The notes: generated by a model not told the origin, from the sequence alone. A stretch of DNA of 64,000 nt from Alteribacter aurantiacus DSM 18675 (GCF_000429705.1 NZ_KE386942.1:265241-329240), one strand, 5' to 3'. Counted from the stretch's first letter, positions 1 to 7,848 are shown. Made by a program: numbers and translations.

Positions 1-19
1 CCCACCTCCAAAAAAACCA

Positions 20-57
20 AAAAAGGAGCCCTCTCCGTCATTGGAGAGGGCTCCTTT
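20..57 (-). terminator. Rho-independent terminator of the small membrane peptide gene
   Basis: A 15-bp near-perfect stem (AAAGGAGCCCTCTCC with its complement) around a 6-base loop lies directly after the stop codon at 60-62. On the minus strand it is followed by a T-rich run, so it should end the minus-strand transcript. Confidence 0.8.
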
Positions 58-59
58 AT

Positions 60-197
60 CTAGCGTCCTCGAATCATATTGATGATAAACACGACCAAGG
101 CAATAACAAGCAATACGTGAATAATCCCGCCGGCTACATCAAGCAAGAACCCGAATAACCATAATACAATCAGGATCCCGATAATTGTCCAAAGCAT
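60..197 (-). CDS. Small membrane protein, lmo0937/DUF5670-like
   Basis: This 45-residue peptide begins MLWTIIGILIVLWLFGFLL and ends NMIRGR. It has two hydrophobic stretches separated by a short DVAGGI turn, as in the lmo0937 family of short Firmicute membrane peptides that often belong to general-stress regulons; the family name is from memory of its pattern. A strong AAAGGAGG site lies 8 bases before the ATG, and a terminator follows at once, so it is probably monocistronic. No function is known. Confidence 0.75.
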   Translation of the reverse strand: MLWTIIGILIVLWLFGFLLDVAGGIIHVLLVIALVVFIINMIRGR

Positions 198-370
198 GTG
201 ATTGTCCTCCTTTGAGTAAGTATAGAACTGCGATTACGTCTAGAATCATAAGCAAATGTAAGAACGTTGCTAATTCTACCTTTCCCCAACATCACCAAAA
301 TAAAACAACCAGTCTAGAAACGTCAAAAGTCACAACCATTTTCCTAATTCCTTGTCAACTCTACAATCCC

Positions 371-395
371 AATTGTGCGGGGTCTGACCCCAATA
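371..395 (-). repeat. Intergenic palindrome GGGGTCAGACCCC, copy 1
   Basis: On the minus strand this reads TATTGGGGTCAGACCCC followed by GCACAATT. A second copy at 18801-18826 on the plus strand matches outside the palindrome too (TATT before, C-ACAATT after), so it is a repeated element rather than a chance hairpin. The surrounding 198-416 region shows no gene. Confidence 0.55.
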
Positions 396-416
396 CTTTT
401 CGACACCCTCCTCCTC

Positions 417-453
417 AAAAAGAGAACCCCCGTTTTCTAATAGGGCTTCTCTT
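417..453 (-). terminator. Terminator overlapping the end of nos
   Basis: On the minus strand AAGAGAAGCCC pairs with GGGGGTTCTCTT across an 11-base loop, followed by TTTT. The left arm lies inside the last codons of the nitric oxide synthase gene. Confidence 0.65.
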
Positions 454-1516
454 GATAAAAGTAATTCGGCACGACAATCCGGTCATCATACTCTTTATGA
501 AAAATGTGCGTTGTGGCCGGAGACACGGGAGGAATAAGCCAGTCCCATTGGCCGGTCAAATCGCGCCCCGCCCCACCTTCTCTGTTCTCAAACTGACGAA
601 ACTGCTCCGCTGCCGTATGGTGATCGACGATGCTCACTCCGTCCTCTTTAAAGGAGTGAAGCACGGCCCGGTTCAACTCCACAAGGGCACGATCCTTCCA
701 CAAGGTCGACACACGCCTTGTATCCAGCTCAAACAGGGACGCCACCTGCGGCAAGACATTATACCTGTCTTCATCAGATAAATTCCTGGCACCAATCTCT
801 GTCTCCATGTACCATCCGTTAAACGGCGCCAACGGATACGTCAACCCGCCGACCTCAAGCTTCATATCAGAAATGATCGGTACCCCGTACCATTTCAACC
901 CAAGATCAACGAAGCGTTGCTCTTCTGGATGCCTAAGTTCCACTTCAACGACCAATTCTTGTGGAATCTCAAACCACCGAGGCTCCCGATCATCGACTTG
1001 AATCACTAGAGGAAGAACGTCAAAATCCGTTCCTCTACCTTTCCAACCAAGCCGTTCACACTCACGAGTAAACGCCACTGACCACGAATCCCCGATCACA
1101 CCGTCACCAGTCTCATACCCCGCATATCGAATAAGCTGGTGATTCCATATCCGCACGCGGTCACGGCCACCCTGAAGACGAGCAGGAAAAATCGTGATTG
1201 TCGGTCGAATCCGTCCCCCATTCGTCGCATACTCAATGTGCTGGCACAGGGCTTGAAACACCGCTTCTTCAGAGGTCAGAGCCCTCGCATCAAACACCTC
1301 AAGCATATTCCAAAACAAGCGACCGATACACTTGTTACTATTTCGCCACGCCATCTTCGCTCCGTGCGTGAGTTCCTCGGCTGTATGGGTATACGTTCCC
1401 GTCTCAGAGATCTCTTGCTCGATCTCCTCAAGGCGAACAGAAATACTCTCTTCTTTTTCCAATTCACGATAGCACGTCTCCACAAACGCCCGCGCTTCTC
1501 TCATTAATTCCGTCAT
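437..1516 (-). CDS. nos: Bacterial nitric oxide synthase oxygenase
   Basis: This enzyme makes nitric oxide from L-arginine at a thiolate-ligated heme, using tetrahydrobiopterin-type cofactors. At 359 residues it is the oxygenase domain alone; bacterial NOS normally lacks the attached reductase and borrows flavodoxins. The heme-binding segment WRNSNKCIGR has its cysteine near residue 63, and the substrate-site segment GWYMETEIGARN is present. The ATG at 1516 is preferred because GGTGGAG lies just upstream; an in-frame ATG at 1534 would add six residues but has a poorer site. In Bacillus the product is linked to protection from oxidative stress and antibiotics. The gene is the last of a likely three-gene group with the thioredoxin-like and DUF1284 genes upstream. 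Confidence 0.95.
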   Translation of the reverse strand: MTELMREARAFVETCYRELEKEESISVRLEEIEQEISETGTYTHTAEELTHGAKMAWRNSNKCIGRLFWNMLEVFDARALTSEEAVFQALCQHIEYATNGGRIRPTITIFPARLQGGRDRVRIWNHQLIRYAGYETGDGVIGDSWSVAFTRECERLGWKGRGTDFDVLPLVIQVDDREPRWFEIPQELVVEVELRHPEEQRFVDLGLKWYGVPIISDMKLEVGGLTYPLAPFNGWYMETEIGARNLSDEDRYNVLPQVASLFELDTRRVSTLWKDRALVELNRAVLHSFKEDGVSIVDHHTAAEQFRQFENREGGAGRDLTGQWDWLIPPVSPATTHIFHKEYDDRIVVPNYFYQEKPY

Positions 1517-1580
1517 TTTATCTCCACCGTTCATTGAAACACTCGAGAATAGTATACCTGAATTTACCCTAGGAATAAAA

Positions 1581-1898
1581 TCACATCACTCGCTCGATCA
1601 CCCTGTCCAGTTCGTCCCACCGGATAAAGCGAGACCCGCGCCACACTTCTTTTTCCTCTACGAAAAAAACAAGCGTCGGCGCAGTAAACACCGTCCACTG
1701 TCCTGACACTTCAGGTACCTCTTCAATTTGCACAGACTTCACACTCACCTCTTGAACGCCTTTTTCCCATTCAAGAAGCTGTGCACCAACGGCGTCACAC
1801 ACAGAACACTGACGCGACTTCAAGAGCACAAGTACGGCTCTTTCGTTTGCCAAAATACGGCCCATCTCTTCATACGAAGTGACCTTTTCCATGTTCAT
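1581..1898 (-). CDS. Thioredoxin-like protein with CSVC motif
   Basis: A 105-residue thioredoxin-fold protein. It carries a C-x-x-C active site, CSVC, about 30 residues in, and the conserved cis-proline segment TAPTLVFF further on, so a disulfide reductase or redox-sensor role in the cytoplasm is likely. The start at 1898 is chosen because GGAG lies 6 bases upstream and the ATG overlaps the stop of the DUF1284 gene as TAATG, the usual arrangement for translational coupling. The next gene downstream, 64 bases away, is nitric oxide synthase. A role in handling nitrosative or disulfide stress is inference from context only. Confidence 0.8.
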   Translation of the reverse strand: MNMEKVTSYEEMGRILANERAVLVLLKSRQCSVCDAVGAQLLEWEKGVQEVSVKSVQIEEVPEVSGQWTVFTAPTLVFFVEEKEVWRGSRFIRWDELDRVIERVM

Positions 1899-2329
1899 TA
1901 ACATCTCCATTCGTCGTTCAACTTCCGAACTCCCGCCTTACAAACCCCGTATGAAAGCCAGCTGCATCCTTTGCAAATGTGATCCAAGTCATCCGGCTTC
2001 AACGTCCTCGCCGTCCACTCCACAAGCTTGCTTTTTCGGTACAACTTTCCGTCTTCCAATTTAAGATGCTCGATCGCCCGCGTATCTAATCCTTTCACAT
2101 GAGCATCCGAACCTTCATTTGCGACACACAACGTCCCACCGTTATGAGGACACGCCGTACACGCATCATCCAAGTCGACTACAACACGGATCGGAAAATC
2201 CTTCTCCGGATCCCGAATGTCCGCCACAATCGTCTCCATTTTTTTCACAAAACCAGGACTGTACCCCATCCCCTGAAAACCGTGCACACAAAGCAAATGA
2301 TGTCCCCTTAACGTACGAACGTCCCCCAT
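1898..2329 (-). CDS. DUF1284 domain protein, cysteine rich
   Basis: A 143-residue protein beginning MGDVRTLRGHHLLCVHGF, the characteristic opening of the DUF1284 family. It has paired cysteines (CTACPH near residue 60, then CKGCSW and VCKAG near the end), suggesting a metal or iron-sulfur site. The start at 2329 has GGAGG 8 bases upstream; a longer reading to 2380 has no ribosome site. It overlaps the thioredoxin-like gene by one base. The biochemical function is not known to me. Confidence 0.8.
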   Translation of the reverse strand: MGDVRTLRGHHLLCVHGFQGMGYSPGFVKKMETIVADIRDPEKDFPIRVVVDLDDACTACPHNGGTLCVANEGSDAHVKGLDTRAIEHLKLEDGKLYRKSKLVEWTARTLKPDDLDHICKGCSWLSYGVCKAGVRKLNDEWRC

Positions 2330-2447
2330 CCCTAACGCCTCCAGACCATTTGTCAACCTAATTATATTTATAGTTAACATTCTATCATTTATGAGGAAAG
2401 AGGCTTCATTCTTTTTCTACTAACCTAACGTTAAAAGGCCGTTCATT

Positions 2448-2726
2448 TTAAGAAAAATACATAAAAATACTGAACACCGCAATTACAAGAACCGATGTCA
2501 CTACCGTTTGTTTGTTCAACCGCCCTTCTTCTTTCGCTACAAATCCTAATGCAAAAAGAAGTAAGGCCACCCCGGCTGACATAAGGATGACGATCACGGC
2601 CCACGTATGCTTCTGGGCAAACGAGCTCATCGCCTCATAATACCTTGCTCCAAAGTAGGAAGAGGCAACAACCAACCCTAATAAGTATAAAAAACTCACG
2701 AGTTGTATAATGGTCCATTTCTTCAT
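2448..2726 (-). CDS. Small 3-span membrane protein, array family member 1
   Basis: A 92-residue protein with the pattern shared by at least eight genes in this cluster: a short basic start, KWTIIQLVSFLYLLG, a first membrane helix, a loop with aromatic and acidic residues, a second helix ending FVAKEE, then NKQTVVTS and a last helix. I do not recognise a named family. It is the terminal gene of the minus-strand run. Paralogues lie immediately upstream with gaps of 37-80 bases, so the array arose by tandem duplication. Confidence 0.75.
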   Translation of the reverse strand: MKKWTIIQLVSFLYLLGLVVASSYFGARYYEAMSSFAQKHTWAVIVILMSAGVALLLFALGFVAKEEGRLNKQTVVTSVLVIAVFSIFMYFS

Positions 2727-2763
2727 TACTATACCTTTCCACCTTTACTTGACCCCCACATTC

Positions 2764-3051
2764 TCACCTAAAAAAATAGACAAAAACGCCTAACCCGAAC
2801 ACCATCAATACCGTTGTAATCACCGTTTCTTTCTTTAAACCCTCTTCCTTTTTTGCAGCAAAACCTAGCATAAATAACGCTAGCGCAATAAGAGAAGATA
2901 AGCCGATCAATACCAACACCCAAGGATAGTTCCGGGAAAATTCCGGACCGTATTCCTGATACTGATTCCCAACTTGAACGAGACTGAATAGTAACCCGAT
3001 TATGTATGCAAGACTAATGATTTGAACAACTGTCCATTTCTTTTTTGTCAT
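2764..3051 (-). CDS. Small 3-span membrane protein, array family member 2
   Basis: A 95-residue paralogue: KKKWTVVQIISLAYIIG opens the first helix, a central helix ends FAAKKEEGL, and KKETVITT leads into the last helix. The spacing of Trp-Thr-Val-Val-Gln and the Lys/Glu-rich turn before the third helix match the neighbours at 2448, 3109 and 7136. The ATG follows a GGGGATC purine stretch. Function unknown. Confidence 0.75.
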   Translation of the reverse strand: MTKKKWTVVQIISLAYIIGLLFSLVQVGNQYQEYGPEFSRNYPWVLVLIGLSSLIALALFMLGFAAKKEEGLKKETVITTVLMVFGLGVFVYFFR

Positions 3052-3108
3052 CTTGATCCCCAGTCTATCTCGTGATTTAATTGCTTTACCCGCTATCTAT
3101 TACTCTCA

Positions 3109-3402
3109 TTATCTATTCATATATAAAGTTATGAAAAGCAAAACAGTCATCATTGAGAATGTAGTAAACACAGCCGTTTTGTTAAGTTCCTTAGTTTCGT
3201 GTTTGACTACGTAACCTAACCCAAATAAAAAAATCGCCACAAATAATGAAAATATAATTATGTATCCGATCCATAAATAATTCAAAACCACTTCTCGCGT
3301 TGCATCATAATTGCGCTCAGCAAACAACGAAAAGCCTATAACTACAGACACAATATAAAGGAAGGTAACGATTTGAATGATCGTCCATCTCTTCTTATTC
3401 AC
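3109..3402 (-). CDS. Small 3-span membrane protein, array family member 3
   Basis: A 97-residue paralogue starting with GTG (MNKKRWTIIQIVTFLYI) behind a GGGAGG site. Its turn before the third helix reads YVVKHETKELNK, nearly the same as in the two CTG-start copies upstream (VVKHETKKLN and VVKHETKELN), so these three form a closer subgroup. Function unknown. Confidence 0.75.
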   Translation of the reverse strand: MNKKRWTIIQIVTFLYIVSVVIGFSLFAERNYDATREVVLNYLWIGYIIIFSLFVAIFLFGLGYVVKHETKELNKTAVFTTFSMMTVLLFITLYMNR

Positions 3403-3474
3403 AGGATCCTCCCGTTACATTTACTTATTTGCACAGCATTAATAAGTAGAAGTCTAGTTTTCTTCGATTACTTT

Positions 3475-3771
3475 TCACCAGCTATTCACATAAAGAGAAA
3501 TCGCAATGAATACACCGAGCATCACAAAAGCATACAAGAAGGTTCGGATGTTCAGTTTTTTTGTTTCATGCTTGACTACATAAGCCAAGACCAATAGAAA
3601 CACTCCAACGAATATCGAGAAAATCCATAGGTATGCAATCCACAAATATGAAAGTACGAAATCTCTCATTTCGTCATAATGCCTTTCAGCTAGTAAAGAA
3701 AACCACGCCCCCGTTGAAATGATATAAAGAAAAGCGATAACTTGAACGACGGTCCAGCCTCGATTACTCAG
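3475..3771 (-). CDS. Small 3-span membrane protein, array member 4, apparent CTG start
   Basis: Translating from CTG at 3771 gives a 98-residue protein with the full family pattern: SNRGWTVVQVIAFLYII, three hydrophobic helices, VVKHETKKLN. No ATG, GTG or TTG lies between the upstream in-frame stop (3799-3801) and this conserved start; the only other near-cognate codon there is an ATC. The next ATG, at 3669, would delete the first helix. GGAGGG sits 6 bases before the CTG, where a start codon should be. The neighbour at 3850-4143 has the same layout. Alternatively the copy has lost its start and is dying. Confidence 0.6.
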   Translation of the reverse strand: MSNRGWTVVQVIAFLYIISTGAWFSLLAERHYDEMRDFVLSYLWIAYLWIFSIFVGVFLLVLAYVVKHETKKLNIRTFLYAFVMLGVFIAISLYVNSW

Positions 3772-3849
3772 AAGAAACCCTCCATTTCCGGCGATCTCCT
3801 AAATACATTCCCACCGTTGTAAGCCGATATCTTGGACCCTTTTTATTGC

Positions 3850-4143
3850 CTAGCTATTCACATAAAGAGAGATCGCGATAAATACACCGAGCATCACAAA
3901 AGCATACAATAAGCTTCGTATGTTCAGTTCCTTTGTTTCATGCTTGACTACATAAGCCAAGACCATTAAAAATACCCCAATAACTAGTGTGAACACCCAT
4001 AGGTAAGCAATCCACACATTTGAAAGTAGAAACTGTCTAAATTCTTCATTGCCGTTTTGTGCAATTAAAGTAAACCACGTCCCCGTTGAAATGATATAAA
4101 TAAAAGCAGTAATTTGAACAACCGTCCAGCCTCGATTACTCAG
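3850..4143 (-). CDS. Small 3-span membrane protein, array member 5, apparent CTG start
   Basis: An open frame of 97 residues from CTG at 4143 (SNRGWTVVQITAFIYII) to TAG, closely similar to the copy just downstream, especially in the last third. GGAGGGG lies 5 bases before the CTG. In frame, a stop (4159-4161) lies five codons further up with no ATG, GTG or TTG between, and the next such codon downstream is near residue 44. Ribosome site, start position and full reading frame are all preserved, which argues for real use of CTG. Confidence 0.6.
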   Translation of the reverse strand: MSNRGWTVVQITAFIYIISTGTWFTLIAQNGNEEFRQFLLSNVWIAYLWVFTLVIGVFLMVLAYVVKHETKELNIRSLLYAFVMLGVFIAISLYVNS

Positions 4144-4188
4144 AAAAACCCCTCCATTTCATTTGACAGCGAAGTTCTGTAGACCAGC

Positions 4189-4983
4189 TTAAATATCTTC
4201 CCTCATCTTGTCACCAAATCCCGGATTCATTTTAAATATATGAGCACCATAAAATTCATCAAACCCATTTATATATTTATCTCGCGAATTATTTAGCAAA
4301 ATAAGAGAGAAGGCCAACACAATTTCTTCACGATGAGCAAAGGCATGGCCAACGGAACGAAACGCTGCGACCATAAAGAAGAATAGCGGAATGCTTATAA
4401 AAGCAAGAAAATCAGTACTCTCAATCGGAATAAAAATCATACTCAACAACAAAGCTGGAAGTATTGTAAAGACGATTCCCAAGACCGCCCATATCGCTGT
4501 ACGCTTCCCATCTCTCAAAAACAAAAAACGAACCATGTTGTAAAAAGGAAACCAACAAGCAGCCACCGCCACAAGAAAAACAGAAAGCGCCTGGTTTAAT
4601 CGAGCTCCTTCTTTCTCATTTTTAAGGTGTGTTGGCCGCTCCATTGAAAGCCACCTCTCCACAACCTCTTCATCTGTGGAATAAATCTCTTCAATCATTG
4701 TTCGCTTTCGCTGTTCCTTATTTTCCTCAAGCTCATGTTTAAATGTTTTAAATGCTTTAGCACTCTGCTTGTATCCTACAAACAGGCTCATCGTCCATAT
4801 TCCCAAAATTCCAAAAAAAGTTTGTGTTTGAATCTGAAAACTCGGGTGCACAAACATGAGAAAAGAGATCACAAAACTATAAAACAATACCATATATGAA
4901 GTACCAATCTTTTTATAAAACGTCATACCCAACTCTTCGTATAAATAGAAAAACGAATACGGGGGAAATTGTTTACCGGACAT
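4189..4983 (-). CDS. Multi-span membrane protein, duplicated cassette protein B (copy 1)
   Basis: A 264-residue protein with two hydrophobic helices near residues 25-70, a cytoplasmic charged stretch (KTFKHELEENKEQRKR, then STDEEVVERWLSMERPTHLK), and three or four more helices, ending in LLNNSRDKYINGFDEFYG. A paralogue at 8089-8880 keeps PP-SFFYL, SMERPTH-K and NSR-YIN-FDE. The start at 4983 has AGGAGG 7 bases upstream. The gene just upstream is the small protein A of the same cassette. I do not recognise the family. Confidence 0.7.
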   Translation of the reverse strand: MSGKQFPPYSFFYLYEELGMTFYKKIGTSYMVLFYSFVISFLMFVHPSFQIQTQTFFGILGIWTMSLFVGYKQSAKAFKTFKHELEENKEQRKRTMIEEIYSTDEEVVERWLSMERPTHLKNEKEGARLNQALSVFLVAVAACWFPFYNMVRFLFLRDGKRTAIWAVLGIVFTILPALLLSMIFIPIESTDFLAFISIPLFFFMVAAFRSVGHAFAHREEIVLAFSLILLNNSRDKYINGFDEFYGAHIFKMNPGFGDKMREDI

Positions 4984-5093
4984 CCCGGTTCCTCCTTTAC
5001 TTTTCATCTCGTCTTCATTTTCTTGTAACTAATCAAAAAGACAAAGGCCACCGCACCGTTTTGGCTTGTTTGATGTGTTTATTTGACAATCCC

Positions 5094-5402
5094 TTACCTA
5101 ACGACATTTACAACCACTACAAAGGCAATAACGATTGAGTAGGCAAAAAGAGCTTTCAAAAACGTTTTCCCATCCACTCTTCTTTCCTCCTGTCGATCTC
5201 TAACTACTTTAAGTACATAGACAAATACTGCAGATACCAAAGTTAACGCATAGAGAAACCAAATAAGACCTCCCACCTCCAGAAATGGTGTAGCGAGATA
5301 TTCGGTATCAGGGTTACCTTGAAGTAACTTAACCGTTGCACCACTAATAAAAACATAAGCTAAACAACAAACGATTAGTATATTCCATTTTTTATTGTTC
5401 AT
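5094..5402 (-). CDS. Small membrane protein, duplicated cassette protein A (copy 1)
   Basis: A 102-residue protein starting MNNKKWNILIVCCLAYVFIS, with three hydrophobic segments and a conserved NPDTEYLATPFLE loop. Its paralogue at 8904-9218 has PQTHHIAEPFLG at the same point. AAGGTGA precedes the ATG at 5402. It lies directly upstream of cassette protein B in both copies, so the two genes were duplicated together and probably act together. The opening KKWNIL recalls the 95-residue family in the same array. Confidence 0.7.
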   Translation of the reverse strand: MNNKKWNILIVCCLAYVFISGATVKLLQGNPDTEYLATPFLEVGGLIWFLYALTLVSAVFVYVLKVVRDRQEERRVDGKTFLKALFAYSIVIAFVVVVNVVR

Positions 5403-5533
5403 GTCATCACCTTCGGGTTCAGCCATAACTTTGTTCGCCTCGTTCCCTGTTGTTCCACACTATCTGTAAATCAAAGGACAAACCTAAAGCTCCAATTATT
5501 CATCCATCTTTATAGTAAAACTCATTGATTGTG

Positions 5534-5713
5534 TTATTGTTTCAAAAGCGTCCAAAATAAAATGCCGCTAACGATCATACCCAAAATAATAACGATGCTG
5601 AATTCGCTTGCAAGTAAAACTATATCTCTAAATATGATTTTCAATGGTTCATAATCAAGCCAGTAGGTTATAAAGAAAAGACATAGAAAAATAACTATAG
5701 TCTTTCTAACCAT
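5534..5713 (-). CDS. Two-span membrane peptide
   Basis: A 59-residue peptide (MVRKTIVIFLCLFFITYWL ... FWTLLKQ) with two predicted helices. GGGAGG lies 9 bases before the ATG at 5713; a TTG at 5719 would sit too close to that site. No paralogue in the window and no recognisable family. It sits within the membrane-protein array in the same orientation. Confidence 0.55.
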   Translation of the reverse strand: MVRKTIVIFLCLFFITYWLDYEPLKIIFRDIVLLASEFSIVIILGMIVSGILFWTLLKQ

Positions 5714-5745
5714 TTCCAAGTACCTCCCAACACACCCATAATCAA

Positions 5746-6198
5746 TTACCTAGAAGTAAAATGTTTGTTGATTTTATACTGTACATACCAAATTGTGAAA
5801 AAGAAGGTCGCTAATTTGGAGACGGGAATGGAAGAGTCATAGCTCTTCAACAGACTAACAGCTCTAAAGCTCAAGATCACCATTACGGTAACACCATAAA
5901 AGGTAATGATACGGTCCAGCCCATCGATCGTTGCCACAAACCCTTCACTAAAAGGAAGTATAAGATACAAAACTGTAAAAAGAGCTGATAGGGAATAAAG
6001 AATGAGAACGGATAACGGAAATTCAAAAGACACCTTTTTCTCAGGATCAATCTTATTTAATTCTTTTCGTCTCGTAAGAAACCAATAAGGCATGTAGATC
6101 CCCATTGTAATAAGAGACAATAGAATGGTGACAATAACTGGTGTACTTTTAAACTCCGGTGTATCGGTTTGATCAGCTACTATTTTTTGTTGTTCCAT
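5746..6198 (-). CDS. DUF4234-like membrane protein
   Basis: A 150-residue protein. After a polar N-terminus it shows VTILLSLITMGIYMPYWFLTRRKELN, the typical DUF4234 opening in which a short helix ends in Y-x-P-Y-W-x-x-x-R. Helices follow near residues 62-82 and 95-115, and the last stretch FFFTIWYVQYKINKHF is aromatic. DUF4234 proteins are small membrane proteins of unknown function. The gene lies between members of the repeated small-protein family. Confidence 0.7.
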   Translation of the reverse strand: MEQQKIVADQTDTPEFKSTPVIVTILLSLITMGIYMPYWFLTRRKELNKIDPEKKVSFEFPLSVLILYSLSALFTVLYLILPFSEGFVATIDGLDRIITFYGVTVMVILSFRAVSLLKSYDSSIPVSKLATFFFTIWYVQYKINKHFTSR

Positions 6199-6276
6199 GA
6201 CAATCTCCTTTTCATCCCTTGAGTAAGGGCTTTATTTATCATGTAGTGGTTTTTGATTTTTAGACCACAAAACTAA

Positions 6277-6567
6277 CTAAGAGCCCGTATATGCAGCATA
6301 GGCAAATAGAACAACCACTACAGTAATGGTAAAAGAAACTACTTTTCTATCAATATAACCGTACTTTTTCGCAAAACTAGCGAAAACATACATACAGAGA
6401 GCAAAAGTCGTGAGAACCGCAATGATCAACGCCGTAATCCTCATAGTCATACTAGATGGATCGAATAATTCCGGATTCACTATAGATGTCCCGGCAATTG
6501 TCACAATCGCCATTACCACAAAAAGAGCTGATACAAGTTGTACGATTGACCAATTTATACGACTCAA
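6277..6567 (-). CDS. Small 3-span membrane protein, array family member 6, TTG start
   Basis: A 96-residue paralogue beginning SRINWSIVQLVSALFVV after a TTG start, with AAGGTGG 5 bases upstream. The layout (site, T-run, TTG AGT CG-) parallels the CTG AGT AAT CGA start of members 4 and 5 and suggests how those starts arose. The turn before the third helix reads FAKKYGYIDRKVV. Function unknown. Confidence 0.7.
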   Translation of the reverse strand: MSRINWSIVQLVSALFVVMAIVTIAGTSIVNPELFDPSSMTMRITALIIAVLTTFALCMYVFASFAKKYGYIDRKVVSFTITVVVVLFAYAAYTGS

Positions 6568-6681
6568 AAAACCACCTTCCTTTTTTGGTATACGTGATAT
6601 ACGAGTAGAGTTGCTTAATGTTTCACTTTAATCATAGTATGAGTCCCATTTAGAGCCTATTGAACTCACTTTATAATTTCT

Positions 6682-7116
6682 TTAATAATGGATAAGCTTT
6701 TCATGCTTTGCTTGGCTAACATACACATTCATCGTTCTTCTTATCTCCTTGAATCCATCTTTTTTCACTACTTCAACAAGATCCTCTCGATCAAGGTGAA
6801 ACGTCCACACCCCATTTTTGACGAGGTTATGGAGTGATTCGTCCGAATAACTGTGTTCTGCTACAAGTTTTTTCGCTAATCTGTTTCGAGGTATAAGTGA
6901 AACAGCATATCTATCAAGAAAGTCAAAGCCAAGCCTGTATACGATTTTCTCTTGGATAAGCATTAACCAGTCAGACCTTCTCTTACTATAATCAACAGCA
7001 AATCGAGCAAACACGGGATCGTTTAATGTTAATCTAAAATGAACTTTAAATGGCTTTTCTTCACCTGGAACATGCTCGTCTTCTTCGGATAATGTATAGA
7101 AATCTTCTTTCTGCAT
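6682..7116 (-). CDS. Soluble protein of unknown family within the array
   Basis: A 144-residue protein with no membrane helix, the only soluble product in the array. It has a Glu-rich start (EEDEHVPGEEKPF), a central segment with KRRSDWLMLIQEKIVYRLGFDFL, and a C-terminal part ending QAKHEKLIHY. A remnant of a second copy, covering only the last 64 residues, lies at 7849-8040. I do not recognise it. The DESLHNLVKNGVWTFHLD stretch is the best preserved part between the two copies. Confidence 0.65.
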   Translation of the reverse strand: MQKEDFYTLSEEDEHVPGEEKPFKVHFRLTLNDPVFARFAVDYSKRRSDWLMLIQEKIVYRLGFDFLDRYAVSLIPRNRLAKKLVAEHSYSDESLHNLVKNGVWTFHLDREDLVEVVKKDGFKEIRRTMNVYVSQAKHEKLIHY

Positions 7117-7135
7117 AGTAAACCTCCCTACGGGG

Positions 7136-7426
7136 TCATCTGTTTATAAACAGCCACAAGCCAAACACTGCCATGATGAAAAACACCGTCCCGGCAATTG
7201 CTTGTCCATTTACTCCACCGTGTTTTTTAGCCATTTCAGCTAAAATCATGACAAACACTGAAACAAACATGACCAGACCAATGAAAAGAACAAATGGACC
7301 GTAATTTTCGAAAAATTGTTCACTATAAGCTACATCCCTACTAGCTAACCATAATAAAAACGAAATGCTGGAAAAGCTGCTCAAGAAGGCAATTACCTGT
7401 ACTTTATTCCATTTTCTCCGTTCCAT
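7136..7426 (-). CDS. Small 3-span membrane protein, array family member 7
   Basis: A 96-residue paralogue (MERRKWNKVQVIAFLSSFSS, three helices, MAKKHGGVNGQAIAGT before the last). GAGGGG precedes the ATG by 5 bases. It ends 19 bases before the soluble protein gene at 6682-7116, so the two are probably cotranscribed. Function unknown. Confidence 0.75.
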   Translation of the reverse strand: MERRKWNKVQVIAFLSSFSSISFLLWLASRDVAYSEQFFENYGPFVLFIGLVMFVSVFVMILAEMAKKHGGVNGQAIAGTVFFIMAVFGLWLFINR

Positions 7427-7473
7427 TCGAACCCCTCATTTCTTCACTCGACCTTTCAAAATATTGAACACCA

Positions 7474-7761
7474 TCAACGAACCATCCAAACATAAATCGC
7501 TAGAACTGAAATGAAGCCGATGGTGTAAATAAAAACATATCGATTTACTTCACCAACCTTTTTACTAAAATAAGAAAACATAATAAGAAATGCAGTAAGA
7601 ATAATGGAAAGTAAAATAAGAGGAAGCATCGGGACGGTTCTGGCGCTTCTTTCGTTTAGCGAAACAAAATAAACATAACTGACTACAGCCATGCAAATAG
7701 TCCACCTTTGAGTAGCAGTTTCTCTAGCTCTACCAGGATGCGCGGGACCAATGCTTCTCAC
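7474..7761 (-). CDS. Small membrane protein, array family member 8, divergent N-terminus
   Basis: A 95-residue protein from a GTG start. The family motif is recognisable from residue 17 (TQRWTICMAVVSYVYF), followed by two more helices and FSKKVGEVNRYVFIYT. The first 16 residues (SIGPAHPGRARET) do not resemble the family. An overlapping ATG in another frame gives MSEKHW and then stops early, so an old frameshift near the start is possible. Start and integrity are uncertain. Confidence 0.5.
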   Translation of the reverse strand: MRSIGPAHPGRARETATQRWTICMAVVSYVYFVSLNERSARTVPMLPLILLSIILTAFLIMFSYFSKKVGEVNRYVFIYTIGFISVLAIYVWMVR

Positions 7762-7848
7762 TCATGTTCTTCACCTACTTACCCTCTTCATAGATAATTT
7801 GATAAAAAGTGAATGACCTCTCTCGTTTTTTCTTAATGATCTAATCTA

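Noticed and set aside
185..781. 198-codon plus-strand open frame
   Set aside because: It is mostly antisense to the nitric oxide synthase gene, has low complexity typical of shadow frames and no ribosome site.
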